Assembly: GCF_014648435.1 (NCBI RefSeq) | Contig: NZ_BMRC01000003.1 | Coordinates: forward strand, 310,001 to 374,000 | Reading direction: 5' to 3' | DNA length: 64,000 nucleotides | Origin: Nonomuraea spiralis | GTDB taxonomy: Bacteria > Actinomycetota > Actinomycetes > Streptosporangiales > Streptosporangiaceae | Part shown: positions 8,079-16,578 of the stretch, piece after piece | How positions within the stretch are numbered: the first letter of the stretch is position 1 | Layout: each line of letters begins with the position of its first letter | Made by a program: the position numbers and the translations under genes | Notes under the pieces: model-generated | What the model saw: only the letters and a program-made list of their open reading frames with translations | What the model was told of the DNA's origin: nothing | Database searches by the model: none

Positions 8079-8852
8079 ATGAAGCCGTCCGCCTCGACCA
8101 CCGGCACCGTGATCCACGAGGTGTTCTGCCGGGCCTACGAGCGGGGCGAGCGGCCGGCGCTCGTCGATCTGCGCGGCGGCCACGTCTACGGCTACCGCAG
8201 CCTGGTGACCGAGGTGACGAGGGCGGCCTCCGGGCTGGTACGCAGGGGCGCGCGCCGCGACCAGGTGGTGGGGGTGCACGTCTCGACGACCGGCACCCAG
8301 ACGGTGGCCCTGCACACCGTGCTGGCCGCGGGCGGCGTGGCCGCGCCGGTCGATCCGGGGCTCGGCGCCGACGAGGTGGCCACGCTGCTGCGCGAGTGCG
8401 ACGCGCGCATGCTGATCACCACTCCCGACCTGGCCGAGACGGCGATCGCGGCGGCCGACGGCTCCCGCGTGCGCCAGGTGGTCTCGCTCGGCCCGGCGCT
8501 CGACACGATCGACTTCCGCGGCCTGCTCGTGCTGGAGCCCACCGCGCTGCCCGCGCTCGACGCCAAGCGGCAGGACGCGCTGGTGTTGTCCGGCGGCCGG
8601 CGGCTCACCCACGCCGACCTGCTGGCCAGGATGGCCGAGCTCGACGTGCCGGTCGGCCTGACCGAGTCCGACGTCGTGCTCAGCACGTGGTCGCCGGGCA
8701 ACGGCCGTGACCTGCCCGCCCTGGTCGGCCTCGCGGTGTCCAAGGGCGCGCTGATCGTGGCCGCGGGCTGCGGCGACCTGCCCGGCACGAGCTACGACTT
8801 CGGCGTCACCGTGCTCACCGGGCCCGGCGGCACGCTGGAGCGCGTCGGCTGA
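8079..8852 (+). CDS. Truncated, degenerate AMP-dependent ligase (acyl-CoA synthetase) homologue
   Basis: A 257-aa protein that resembles only the N-terminal half of the ANL superfamily (4-coumarate-CoA ligase type): a Y-G-Y-R-S-L-V motif, then A-L-H-T-V-L-A-A-G-G-V and M-L-I-T-T-P-D-L. Where the ATP-binding P-loop (S-S-G-T-T-G-x-P-K-G) should precede L-T-H, only L-S-G-G-R-R-L-T-H remains, so the loop is deleted. The frame ends around residue 257, before the adenylate-binding and C-terminal catalytic domains. It is intact (no internal stops) and cannot be an ordinary ligase. It is either a decaying remnant or a repurposed binding protein. ATG 8079 has only a weak ribosome site. Confidence 0.65.
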   Translation: MKPSASTTGTVIHEVFCRAYERGERPALVDLRGGHVYGYRSLVTEVTRAASGLVRRGARRDQVVGVHVSTTGTQTVALHTVLAAGGVAAPVDPGLGADEVATLLRECDARMLITTPDLAETAIAAADGSRVRQVVSLGPALDTIDFRGLLVLEPTALPALDAKRQDALVLSGGRRLTHADLLARMAELDVPVGLTESDVVLSTWSPGNGRDLPALVGLAVSKGALIVAAGCGDLPGTSYDFGVTVLTGPGGTLERVG

Positions 8853-8918
8853 GTATGCGGACCTGTTACCTGCTCCGCCCTTGACGTCGGCGCGCGCGAA
8901 GTGGGTTGATAGCCGTTG

Positions 8919-8934
8919 TTGACAACGTTGTCAA
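8919..8934. promoter_or_regulatory. LacI/GalR-type operator upstream of sugar ABC operon
   Basis: A perfect 16-bp palindrome, TTGACAACGTTGTCAA, with the central CG of LacI/GalR operators, lies 41 bp upstream of the binding-protein start. A possible promoter is TTGACG at 8881 with GTTGAT about 18 bp on, which would place the palindrome at the transcription start. A related sequence (GACAACGCTGTC) precedes the LacI-family gene that starts at 24122. Confidence 0.75.
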
Positions 8935-8975
8935 AAGTCACCTACTTCGGGGGATCGCGAAGGGAAGGGTGTGCG

Positions 8976-10274
8976 ATGCGACGGTGGTTAGCGGCCGTGT
9001 CGATCACGATGGCGGGCGTTCTCGGTCTGGCGGGCTGCGGCGGAGGCAGCGGCGGCGAGGCTTCCCGATCTGCCGCGCCGAGCAGTGGCGGCGGCAAGCA
9101 GCAGGTGGAGGTCTTCTCCTGGTGGACGGGCCCCGGTGAGGCCGACGGCCTCCAGGCGATGAAGAAGATCTTCGAGGAGAAGAATCCGAACTACACGTTC
9201 TTCGACGCCGCCGTGGCGGGCGGCTCGGGTGACAAGGCCAAGGCGCTGTTGCAGTCGAAGTTGCAGGCCAACACGCCGCCCGACACCTTCCAGGGGCACG
9301 CCGGCGCCGAATTGCAGGGCTACATCAAGGCGGGCAACCTGGAGGACCTGACGTTCCTGTATGACGAACTGAAGCTCAAGGACGTCTTCCCCGCCCAGCT
9401 CGTCGAGCAGATCAGCGTCGAGGGCAAGATCTATTCGGTGCCGGTCAACATCCACCGGTCCAACGTCCTGTGGTTCAACCCCAAGGTGCTCAAGGACGCG
9501 GGCATCGCGGCCGCGCCCAAGACGATCGAGGAGTTCATCGCCGATCTGGAGAAGGTCAAGGCCAAGGGCAAGATCCCGATCTCCGTCGGGTCGGAGTGGA
9601 CCGCCACCCACCTGCTGGAGAACGTGTTGCTCGGCTCGCTCGGCACCGACGCCTACAACGCGCTGTTCAAGCCGGGCGCCGACTGGAGCGGCCCGCAGAT
9701 GACCAAGGCGCTGGAGAACTTCGCCAAGATCATGTCGTACGCGGGCGACCCGCAGGACGACTGGCAGCCCGCGGCCAAGCAGGTGGCCGACGGCGAGGCG
9801 GCGTTCAACATCATGGGCGACTGGGCCTACGGCTACTTCCACAACCCGCCGGAGGGCGGCCTCGGCAAGACGTCGAAGACGGACTTCGACTGGGCGCCCG
9901 CGCCCGGCACCGAGGGCACCTACATGTGGTTGTCGGACAGCTTCACCCTGCCCAAGGGCGCCAAGAACCGGGACGGGGCCGTCGCGTGGCTGAAGGTCGC
10001 GGCGAGCAAGGAGGGCCAGGACGCCTTCAACCCGAAGAAGGGCTCCATCCCCGCCCGGAAGGACGCCGACCAGGCGCTCTACACCGACTACCTGGCCGAC
10101 GCGCTGAAGGACTGGTCGAGCGACAAGCTCGCCGGATCCATCCAGCACGGCGTCTCGGTGAGCCAGCCGTGGCTGGCCTCGATCAACGAGGCGGTCGGGC
10201 TGTTCATCGGCAGCAAGGACGTCAAGGGTCTCCAGCAGGCCCTGGCGGACGCGGCCAAGGCCAACGCTCAGTGA
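8976..10274 (+). CDS. Sugar ABC transporter substrate-binding lipoprotein (CUT1)
   Basis: A 432-aa extracellular solute-binding protein of family 1. The signal peptide ends in a lipobox L-A-G-C at Cys21, followed by a Gly/Ser-rich linker, so the mature protein is a membrane-anchored lipoprotein. Start ATG 8976 is supported by the GAAGGGAAGGG ribosome site; the longer frame from 8916 would run through the operator. It is the first gene of a three-gene operon with two permeases. No ATPase is present, as is usual for actinobacterial CUT1 systems that share an MsiK-type ATPase. The substrate is unknown; an oligosaccharide is likely. Confidence 0.92.
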   Translation: MRRWLAAVSITMAGVLGLAGCGGGSGGEASRSAAPSSGGGKQQVEVFSWWTGPGEADGLQAMKKIFEEKNPNYTFFDAAVAGGSGDKAKALLQSKLQANTPPDTFQGHAGAELQGYIKAGNLEDLTFLYDELKLKDVFPAQLVEQISVEGKIYSVPVNIHRSNVLWFNPKVLKDAGIAAAPKTIEEFIADLEKVKAKGKIPISVGSEWTATHLLENVLLGSLGTDAYNALFKPGADWSGPQMTKALENFAKIMSYAGDPQDDWQPAAKQVADGEAAFNIMGDWAYGYFHNPPEGGLGKTSKTDFDWAPAPGTEGTYMWLSDSFTLPKGAKNRDGAVAWLKVAASKEGQDAFNPKKGSIPARKDADQALYTDYLADALKDWSSDKLAGSIQHGVSVSQPWLASINEAVGLFIGSKDVKGLQQALADAAKANAQ

Positions 10275-10279
10275 CGCAT

Positions 10280-10312
10280 GCGGGTACGGCGGGGGAGGCC
10301 CGCCGTACCCGC
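10280..10312 (+). other. 14-bp perfect stem-loop between binding-protein and permease genes
   Basis: Arms GCGGGTACGGCGGG (10280-10293) and CCCGCCGTACCCGC (10299-10312) pair perfectly around a GGAGG loop. It sits 5 nt after the binding-protein stop codon and 10 nt before the next start. Such hairpins commonly protect the 3' end of binding-protein mRNA or partly terminate, giving more binding protein than permease. Confidence 0.7.
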
Positions 10313-10322
10313 GCGAAGGGAA

Positions 10323-11210
10323 ATGGTTGTGAGGCGGGCACGCACCTGGCTGCCCGGACTCCTCCTCGTCGCGCCGTCGATCGTGGCGATCGGCGTGTTC
10401 GTGTACGGCATGCTGGGCTGGAACTTCCGCCTGGCCATGACCGACCAGCACGATGAGGTGTCCGAGGGCACGTTCGTGGGGCTGAAGAACTTCATCGACA
10501 TCTGGGACCAGGCGCGCTGGCGTCTCTCCGTGAACCACGCGATCGTGTTCACGATCACGTTCGTGGTGGGGGCGCTGGTGCTGGGCTGGTTCCTGGCGTT
10601 CCTCATGGAGAAGGGGATCTGGGGAGAGGGCACGTTCCGGGCGATCTACCTGTTCCCGATGGCCGTGTCGTTCGTCGCGACCGGCATCGTGTGGCGGTGG
10701 CTGATGAACTCGGGCACGGAGGAGCGGGCGGTCGGGCTGAACCGGCTGTTCGACGCGATCGGGCTGCCGCAGTGGCAGTGGTTCAGGGATCCGGACTGGG
10801 GGATGGCCGCGATGGCACTCCCGGCGATATGGCAAATGTCTGGATATGTCATGGCGTTGTTCCTGGCGGGGTTCCGCGGTGTCCCCGAGGAACTGCGCGA
10901 GGCCGCCCGCGTCGACGGCGCCGGCGAGTGGGGCGTCTACCGGCACGTGGTGCTGCCCATGCTCAGGCCGGTCACGCTGTCGGCGCTGATCATCCTCGGG
11001 CACATCTCGCTCAAGGTGTTCGACCTCATCGTGGCGGTGTCCGGCAAGCAGATCATCACCGACGTGCCCGCGGTGTTCATGTGGGTGGCCGTGTACGACT
11101 CCCACGACCCGGCCAAGGGGGCCACGATCGCGTCGTACATCGTGCTCAGCGTGGCGGTGTTCGTGATCCCGTACCTGATCTGGTCGGTGCGCAAGGAGCG
11201 CAGGCCGTGA
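10323..11210 (+). CDS. Sugar ABC transporter permease (MalF type)
   Basis: A 295-aa inner-membrane permease with about six transmembrane helices; the first spans roughly residues 9-31. The cytoplasmic EAA loop that contacts the ATPase is present: E-A-A-R-V-D-G-A-G-E followed by V-L-P-M-L-R-P. ATG 10323 has GAAGGGA just upstream; the frame from 10278 lies in the hairpin. It forms a heterodimeric channel with the next gene product, with which it overlaps by 4 bp (GTGA). Confidence 0.92.
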   Translation: MVVRRARTWLPGLLLVAPSIVAIGVFVYGMLGWNFRLAMTDQHDEVSEGTFVGLKNFIDIWDQARWRLSVNHAIVFTITFVVGALVLGWFLAFLMEKGIWGEGTFRAIYLFPMAVSFVATGIVWRWLMNSGTEERAVGLNRLFDAIGLPQWQWFRDPDWGMAAMALPAIWQMSGYVMALFLAGFRGVPEELREAARVDGAGEWGVYRHVVLPMLRPVTLSALIILGHISLKVFDLIVAVSGKQIITDVPAVFMWVAVYDSHDPAKGATIASYIVLSVAVFVIPYLIWSVRKERRP

Positions 11211-12067
11211 CGGCCGTCGCGGGCGGACGCGGGACCGGGTTCCGCGTGGTGCGGTTCACGTTGCTGATCGTCCTCGTGGTCGTCGTCCTCATACCGATCT
11301 ACGTGTTGCTGGCCACCAGCTTCAAGCCGCTCACCGAGGCCGACCCCGGCCAGGCGTGGAACCTGCCGCGGACGTGGACCACGGAGGCGTGGCGGGTGGC
11401 CTGGGAGAAGCTGGCCCCCGGGTTGTGGAACAGCGTGCTGCTGGCCGTCCCCGGCTCGCTGCTGTCGTGCGCGTTCGGCTCCATGAACGGGTACGTGCTG
11501 TCCAAATGGCGTTTCCCCGGCGCGGACCTGCTGTTCACGTTGTTCCTGTTCGGCATGTTCATCCCCTACCAGGGGGTGATGATCCCGCTGGTCAAGCTCA
11601 TGGTCTGGCTGAACGAGCAGACCGGCCTGGACGGCGTCTTCTACGGCGGCATCCCTGGCCTGGTGCTCGCGCACGTCGTCTACGGCATCCCCATCTGCAC
11701 GCTGATCTTCCGCAACTACTACGTGACGATCCCCGACGAGCTGATCGAGGCCTCGCGGGTGGACGGCGCGGGGATGTTGCGCACGTACTGGTCGGTCGTG
11801 TTGCCGGTGTCGTGGCCGGCGATCGCGGTGGTGATCATCTGGCAGTTCACCTCGCTGTGGAACGACTTCCTGTTCGCGGTCTTCATCACCGGGCCGCAGA
11901 GCTGGCCGACCACCGTCATGCTCAACAACATCGCCGGGGCCCAGGCCACCCCGTACAGCCAGCAGATGGCCGCGGCGGTCCTGGCCTCGATCCCGACGAT
12001 GCTGATCTACGTGCTGCTCGGCCGGTTCTTCATGCGCGGGCTCATGGCGGGCGCGCTGAAGGGCTAG
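11207..12067 (+). CDS. Sugar ABC transporter permease (MalG type)
   Basis: A 286-aa permease with about six membrane segments. The EAA motif is E-A-S-R-V-D-G-A-G followed by V-L-P-V-S-W-P. The GTG start overlaps the TGA of the preceding permease, so translation is coupled. Its TAG stop overlaps the convergent dehydrogenase stop in a shared CTAG, leaving no room for a terminator between the two operons. Confidence 0.92.
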   Translation: MTAVAGGRGTGFRVVRFTLLIVLVVVVLIPIYVLLATSFKPLTEADPGQAWNLPRTWTTEAWRVAWEKLAPGLWNSVLLAVPGSLLSCAFGSMNGYVLSKWRFPGADLLFTLFLFGMFIPYQGVMIPLVKLMVWLNEQTGLDGVFYGGIPGLVLAHVVYGIPICTLIFRNYYVTIPDELIEASRVDGAGMLRTYWSVVLPVSWPAIAVVIIWQFTSLWNDFLFAVFITGPQSWPTTVMLNNIAGAQATPYSQQMAAAVLASIPTMLIYVLLGRFFMRGLMAGALKG

Positions 12068-13065
12068 TTGGCCCGGTGGGCCAGGGGCTCGCCGCGGACG
12101 TACCTGGCGACGTCCGCGGCGACGATCCCGGCCGCCTTGGCCGCCGTCTCCTTGCTCGCGCCGGCCAGGTGCGGGGTCATGACCAGGTTCGGCGTGGTCA
12201 GCAGGCGCGAGCCGGGCGGGATGGGCTCCTCGGGGAAGACGTCCATGGCCGCGCCGAACAGGTGGCCGGACTCCAGCGCGTCGCACAGCGCGTCGTAGTC
12301 GAGCAGCGCGCCGCGGGCGCAGTTGACCAGCACCGAGCCCGCCGGCATGCGGGCGAGCTGCGCAGCGCCGATCATGCCGGTGGTCTCGGGGGTGGCGCGG
12401 GCGTGCAGCGACACGAAGCGGGAACGTTCGAGCAGCTCGTCCAGCTCGACCCGGCCGGGGATCTCGACGTAGGGGTCGTGGACCAGCACCTCGGCGCCGA
12501 AGCCGGCCAGCATGCGGGCCACCCGGCGGCCGATCGCGCCGTAGCCGACCAGGCCGACCGTACCGCCCTCCAGCTCGGGGCCGACGTTGTCGTACATGTA
12601 GTAGTCGCCGCGCCACACGCCGCCGGCCAGGTCGGCGTGCGTGCGCGGAATGCGGCGGGTGGCGGCCAGCAACATGGCGAGCGTGTGCTCGGCCGTGGCC
12701 ACCGCGTTGCGGCCCGGCGCGTACGTCACCGCGACCCCCGCCGCGGCGGCCGCCTCCAGATTGGCGTTCACCGGCCCGCCCCGGCTCACGCAGAACAGCC
12801 GCAGGTCGGGGGAGGCGTCCAGGACGCGCTTGGTCAGCGGGGCCATCTGGGTCACGCAGACCTCGACGCCGCGCAGCGCCTCGATCAGCGCGTCCTCGAC
12901 GTCCGACGCCTCGTCCACCTCGCCCACGCGGCCGAACGGCTCCACCGGCCACGGCAGCGTCAGCTCGCTGATGTGCACCTCGCCCGGGACCGCCTGCCTG
13001 AGCGCGTCGATGAGCAGGCGGTTCTGGACGAAGTGGTCGCCTGCGGCGAGGACTCGGATGGTCAA
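12064..13065 (-). CDS. D-isomer-specific 2-hydroxyacid dehydrogenase
   Basis: A 333-aa NAD-dependent oxidoreductase of the phosphoglycerate/glycerate dehydrogenase superfamily. The nucleotide-binding motif is G-Y-G-A-I-G near residue 180. The catalytic Arg is in N-C-A-R-G, the Glu in F-P-E-E-P, and the His in T-P-H-L-A-G. It is the last gene of the leftward seven-gene sugar operon. TTG 13065 is the likely start because it overlaps the upstream TGA (TTGA), keeping the coupling seen along the whole operon; there is no ATG at the family N-terminus. It would reduce a 2-keto acid (or oxidise a hydroxy acid) produced late in the pathway. The specific substrate is unknown. Confidence 0.88.
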   Translation of the reverse strand: MTIRVLAAGDHFVQNRLLIDALRQAVPGEVHISELTLPWPVEPFGRVGEVDEASDVEDALIEALRGVEVCVTQMAPLTKRVLDASPDLRLFCVSRGGPVNANLEAAAAAGVAVTYAPGRNAVATAEHTLAMLLAATRRIPRTHADLAGGVWRGDYYMYDNVGPELEGGTVGLVGYGAIGRRVARMLAGFGAEVLVHDPYVEIPGRVELDELLERSRFVSLHARATPETTGMIGAAQLARMPAGSVLVNCARGALLDYDALCDALESGHLFGAAMDVFPEEPIPPGSRLLTTPNLVMTPHLAGASKETAAKAAGIVAADVARYVRGEPLAHRAN

Positions 13066-13676
13066 CGAACGGCTCCAATCGGGGAGTTGTACCGCAGGAT
13101 CGCCGGCCGTCCCGTGCCGGTGCGCAGTTCGGTCACGGCGCAGTTGTCCAGGCGCGGGAAGAGCCGGCGGTACTCGCCGAGCGGGATCCCGACGAGCCGG
13201 CACAGAGCGAGCCTGATGGCGGTCGTGTGGGCCACGACGAGCACCCGCCCGCCGGGATGTCGTCCTGCGATGTCATGCAGGGCCGCGACGAACCGGTCGG
13301 CGGCCTCGTACGGGTCCTCGCCGCCGGGCAGGGGGTGGGCGGCCGGGTCACGTTCGAAGGCGGCCCGTGCCTCGGGGAACCGGTCGTGCATCTCCGCCGA
13401 GGTCAGGCCCTCGCCCGCGCCGAAGTCCAGCTCCCGCAGCCGGGCGTCCACCTCCGGCCGCACGCCGGCCGCGGCGGCGCTCGGCGCGGCGGTCAGCCGG
13501 GCCCGGCTCAGCGTGGACGACCACACCGCCGCCAGCCCGGCCCGCCCGGCCCAGTCCGCCAGCAGGGTCGCCTGCTCGCGGCCGAGCGGGGTCAGCTCGA
13601 CGTCGCTGGTCCCCGCGTAGCGGTTCTCGGCGTGCCAGACGGTCTCGCCGTGGCGGACCAGGACGAGGTCGGTCAT
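13062..13676 (-). CDS. Histidine phosphatase (phosphoglycerate-mutase-like)
   Basis: A 204-aa cytoplasmic phosphatase of the branch-2 PGM-like superfamily. The nucleophilic His is in the N-terminal L-V-R-H-G-E-T motif and the second catalytic His in V-A-H-T-T. It overlaps the upstream kinase (ATGA) and the downstream dehydrogenase (TTGA). Its position inside a sugar-catabolic operon suggests it dephosphorylates a pathway sugar phosphate or a dead-end product, which is unusual beside two sugar kinases. Confidence 0.88.
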   Translation of the reverse strand: MTDLVLVRHGETVWHAENRYAGTSDVELTPLGREQATLLADWAGRAGLAAVWSSTLSRARLTAAPSAAAAGVRPEVDARLRELDFGAGEGLTSAEMHDRFPEARAAFERDPAAHPLPGGEDPYEAADRFVAALHDIAGRHPGGRVLVVAHTTAIRLALCRLVGIPLGEYRRLFPRLDNCAVTELRTGTGRPAILRYNSPIGAVR

Positions 13677-15118
13677 GGTGTGCTCCTCTTCCGGGCGTGC
13701 CCGGCGGCGTTCGCGGGCAGCCAGCCGCGCCGTTCCAGTTCGCCGACGAACCGCAGGTACGGCTCGCGGAGGTCGGCGGCCGACGGCTCGATCACCGCGC
13801 GGGTCCTGATCATGTGGCCGGGGTCGCCAGCCGCCAGCACGGCCATGCCCAGGGCGGGCTCGGCGTTCTCGCGCAACGTCACGGGACGCCGCAGGACGTC
13901 GGCCCTGAGCTGGTTCCAGAAGGCGCTCCTGGTCGCGCCGCCGGTCAGGATGACCTCGCCGGCCACGGACGCGCCCAGCAGGTCGAGGTAGTCGAAGCAC
14001 AGGCGTTCGACGAAGGCGGCGCCGAGCAGGACGGCGGCGTACCGCTCGACGTCGTCGGCCGGGTCGCCGCCGATCGTGAACCCCTCGGCCTCGGGGGCGG
14101 CGAACGGGAACCGCTCCCCGCGCGAGACCAGCGGGTACGTGATCGGCCCAGGCCGGCCGGGCCGTCCGCCGTAGCGGGCGGCGGCCTGCCTGCTCAGGGC
14201 GTCGAGGTCGCGGCCCGGCAGGTCGCGGGAGAGCACGCCGGCGCCCGTGCTGGAGGCGCCGCCGGGCAACCACGAGCCGTCGGGGGCGCGGTGGGAGTAG
14301 ACCACGCCCAGCGGGTCGTGGATCAGCTCCTCGGTCACGCCCTTCAGCACCAGCGTCGTGCCGATCACCGAGTTCCAGCTCCCCGCCCGCCGGGCGCCCG
14401 CGCCGAGCTGGGCCGCGCAGCCGTCGGTGGTCCCGGCGATCACCGGCGTCCCCGCCGGGATGCCGGTCTCGGCGGCGGCCCCGGCGCAGACCACGCCGAG
14501 CCGGGCGCCCGGCCGCACCACGTCGGGCAGGGTGCCCGCGGGCACGCCGAGCGCGTCCAGCACGTCGTCCGGCCAGCGTTCGCCGATCAGGTCGACGCCG
14601 GTCTTGAGGGCGTTGCTCAGGTCGGTGGCCACGTCGTGGCCGACCAGCCGGCGGTTGACGAAGTCGTTCTGGTGCGCGGCGCGTACGTGCGGCGGGGCGT
14701 CGCGCAGCAGCCACAGCAGCTTGGGCAGGGCCCAGTTCGGCTGCATGCGCCGGTAGCCGAGCCGTTCCCAGACGGGCCCGCCGGTCTCGTTGACCCGCTC
14801 GACCTCGGCCGTGGCGCGGCGGTCGTCGTACATGAGGGCGGGGGTCAGCGGGGCGCCGTCCCGGTCGGTGAGCAGGATCGTTCCAGAGGTGGCGTCCACG
14901 GCCACGCCCTCGACCCGCTCGGGCGGCACGTCGCGCAGCGCCTCGCGAGTGGCGGCGGCCAGCTCACGCCACCACTGCTCGGGGTCCTGCTCGTGGCGGG
15001 GGCCGTCGCGGTGGCTGGTCAGCGGGCGGCTCGCCGAGCCGAGCACGTCGCCGTCCGCGTCCACGGCCATCGCCCGTACGCTCTGGGTGCCGAGGTCGAT
15101 GCCGATCCACACGCTCAT
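13673..15118 (-). CDS. FGGY-family carbohydrate kinase (ribulokinase/xylulokinase-like)
   Basis: A 481-aa ATP-dependent sugar kinase. The N-terminal phosphate-binding motif is I-G-I-D-L-G-T-Q-S, followed by V-D-A-T-S-G-T. The C-terminal adenosine-binding stretch includes L-T-G-G-A-T-R-S. The D-A-T-S-G-T-I-L-L-T-D pattern resembles the D-ribulokinase branch of FGGY rather than classical XylB, but the substrate cannot be fixed from sequence. Its ATG overlaps the stop of the second kinase (ATGA). Two different FGGY kinases in one operon imply that two sugars, or two steps, are phosphorylated. Confidence 0.9.
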   Translation of the reverse strand: MSVWIGIDLGTQSVRAMAVDADGDVLGSASRPLTSHRDGPRHEQDPEQWWRELAAATREALRDVPPERVEGVAVDATSGTILLTDRDGAPLTPALMYDDRRATAEVERVNETGGPVWERLGYRRMQPNWALPKLLWLLRDAPPHVRAAHQNDFVNRRLVGHDVATDLSNALKTGVDLIGERWPDDVLDALGVPAGTLPDVVRPGARLGVVCAGAAAETGIPAGTPVIAGTTDGCAAQLGAGARRAGSWNSVIGTTLVLKGVTEELIHDPLGVVYSHRAPDGSWLPGGASSTGAGVLSRDLPGRDLDALSRQAAARYGGRPGRPGPITYPLVSRGERFPFAAPEAEGFTIGGDPADDVERYAAVLLGAAFVERLCFDYLDLLGASVAGEVILTGGATRSAFWNQLRADVLRRPVTLRENAEPALGMAVLAAGDPGHMIRTRAVIEPSAADLREPYLRFVGELERRGWLPANAAGHARKRSTP

Positions 15119-16578
15119 GCCCGGCTCCGCATCCCGGCCAGCAGCGGCCACGATCGGGCCTCGGCCGTCCGGAGGGTCAGGAAGTCGGCGAACAGCCGGT
15201 CGTACCGATCGCGCAGGCCGGGGTCGGGCTCGACGGCCGCGCGCAGCCGTACGTGCCGGGCCGCCGCCTCCGCGACGGACGCCGCGCCGCCCGTGGCCGC
15301 CAGGCCCACCAGGTACGCCCCCCGCGCCCCCACCTCGTCGTCGGCCGGACGCCGTACGGGCAGCCCGGTGACGTCGGCGATCAGCCGCAGCCAGGCCGCG
15401 CTGGCCGAGCCGCCCCCGCACACCCGCAACTCCGTGGGCGCGGCGCCGGTGGCGGCCAGGCAGTCGCGGATCACCATCGTGAGCCCTTCGAGCACGGCCC
15501 GCGCGACCTGCTCGCGCCCGTGCTCGAACGACAGGCCCAGCAGCCCGCCCCTGGCCAGCGGGTCGGAGAACGGCGCCCGCTCCCCGGCCGGCGACAGGTA
15601 CGGCAGGAACGCCAGCCCGCCCGCCCCCGGCTCGCCTAGCAGGGCCAGCTCGCCCAGCTCGGCGGGGTCGCGCAGGCCCAGCAGCCGGCAGGCCCACTGG
15701 ACGACCTCGGTCCCCGCGAACGTGGGGAAGGCCCGCAGGTAGCCGCCGGGCACCGCGATCGTGATGCCGGTCGGTTCGGCGTCCGGCGGCGACTCCACCA
15801 GCACCTCGGTGCACAACGTGGTGCCGAGGATGCCGCACGCCTGGCCGGGCAGCACCGCGCCCGCGCCCAGCGCCGTGGTGACGATGTCGTACGGCGCCAT
15901 CACCACGGGCGTGCCCAGGGGCAGGCCGAGCGCGTCCGAGGTGAGCGCGGCGACGTGGCCCGAGCGGATCGGGGGCAGCAGCCGCTCGGCCCATTCCAGC
16001 CCGAACAGGGTCAGCAGCTCGGGGGAGTAGGCGCGGGTGCGCAGGTCCATGAAGGGGGCCGAGGCGTCGGACTCGTCGGCGACGATCTCGCCCGTCATTC
16101 GGGAGAAGAGCCAGCCGCCGCAGGTCAGCAGGGCGGCGGCGCGTTCCAGCCGGTCCGGCCGGTGCTCGCGCAGCCAGGTCAGGACGGCGTGCGGCAGGCC
16201 GGAGGCGGCCGAGGAGCCGTTCACGGCGAAGGCGGCCGCGGCCGTCCCCGACCTGGTCCAGGCGTCGATCACGGCGGCGGCGCGGCCGTCGTTCCACAGG
16301 ACGGCCGGGCCGGTGGGCTCGCCGTCGCGGTCCACGAGCCAGCAGCCGTCGCCCTGGGCGGTGACCGCCACGAAGTCGACGGTCTCCACCGTGGCCGCGA
16401 CCTCGCGTACGGCGTCCGCGACGGCGTCCCAGACGGCGTGCATGTCCTGTTCGGCGTGGCCGGGCGCGGGCCTGGACACCGTCGTGGCACGCCGGGCGAC
16501 GGCGGTCTCCGCGCCGGTGGCGTCGTACCCGACCGCCTTGATGACCGTGGTTCCCGCGTCCACGCAGATGATCGCCAT
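15115..16578 (-). CDS. FGGY-family carbohydrate kinase (erythritol-kinase-like)
   Basis: A 487-aa FGGY kinase with N-terminal V-D-A-G-T-T-V-I-K and a V-T-A-Q-G-D-G-C-W-L-V-D segment followed by L-W-N-D-G-R-A. This pattern resembles EryA-type polyol kinases. The C-terminal L-R-V-C-G-G-G-S-A-S-A is the ATP-binding part. It starts in a TGATG overlap with the permease and ends in an ATGA overlap with the other FGGY kinase. An imported polyol or ketose is the likely substrate; assignment to erythritol is only a resemblance. Confidence 0.88.
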   Translation of the reverse strand: MAIICVDAGTTVIKAVGYDATGAETAVARRATTVSRPAPGHAEQDMHAVWDAVADAVREVAATVETVDFVAVTAQGDGCWLVDRDGEPTGPAVLWNDGRAAAVIDAWTRSGTAAAAFAVNGSSAASGLPHAVLTWLREHRPDRLERAAALLTCGGWLFSRMTGEIVADESDASAPFMDLRTRAYSPELLTLFGLEWAERLLPPIRSGHVAALTSDALGLPLGTPVVMAPYDIVTTALGAGAVLPGQACGILGTTLCTEVLVESPPDAEPTGITIAVPGGYLRAFPTFAGTEVVQWACRLLGLRDPAELGELALLGEPGAGGLAFLPYLSPAGERAPFSDPLARGGLLGLSFEHGREQVARAVLEGLTMVIRDCLAATGAAPTELRVCGGGSASAAWLRLIADVTGLPVRRPADDEVGARGAYLVGLAATGGAASVAEAAARHVRLRAAVEPDPGLRDRYDRLFADFLTLRTAEARSWPLLAGMRSRA

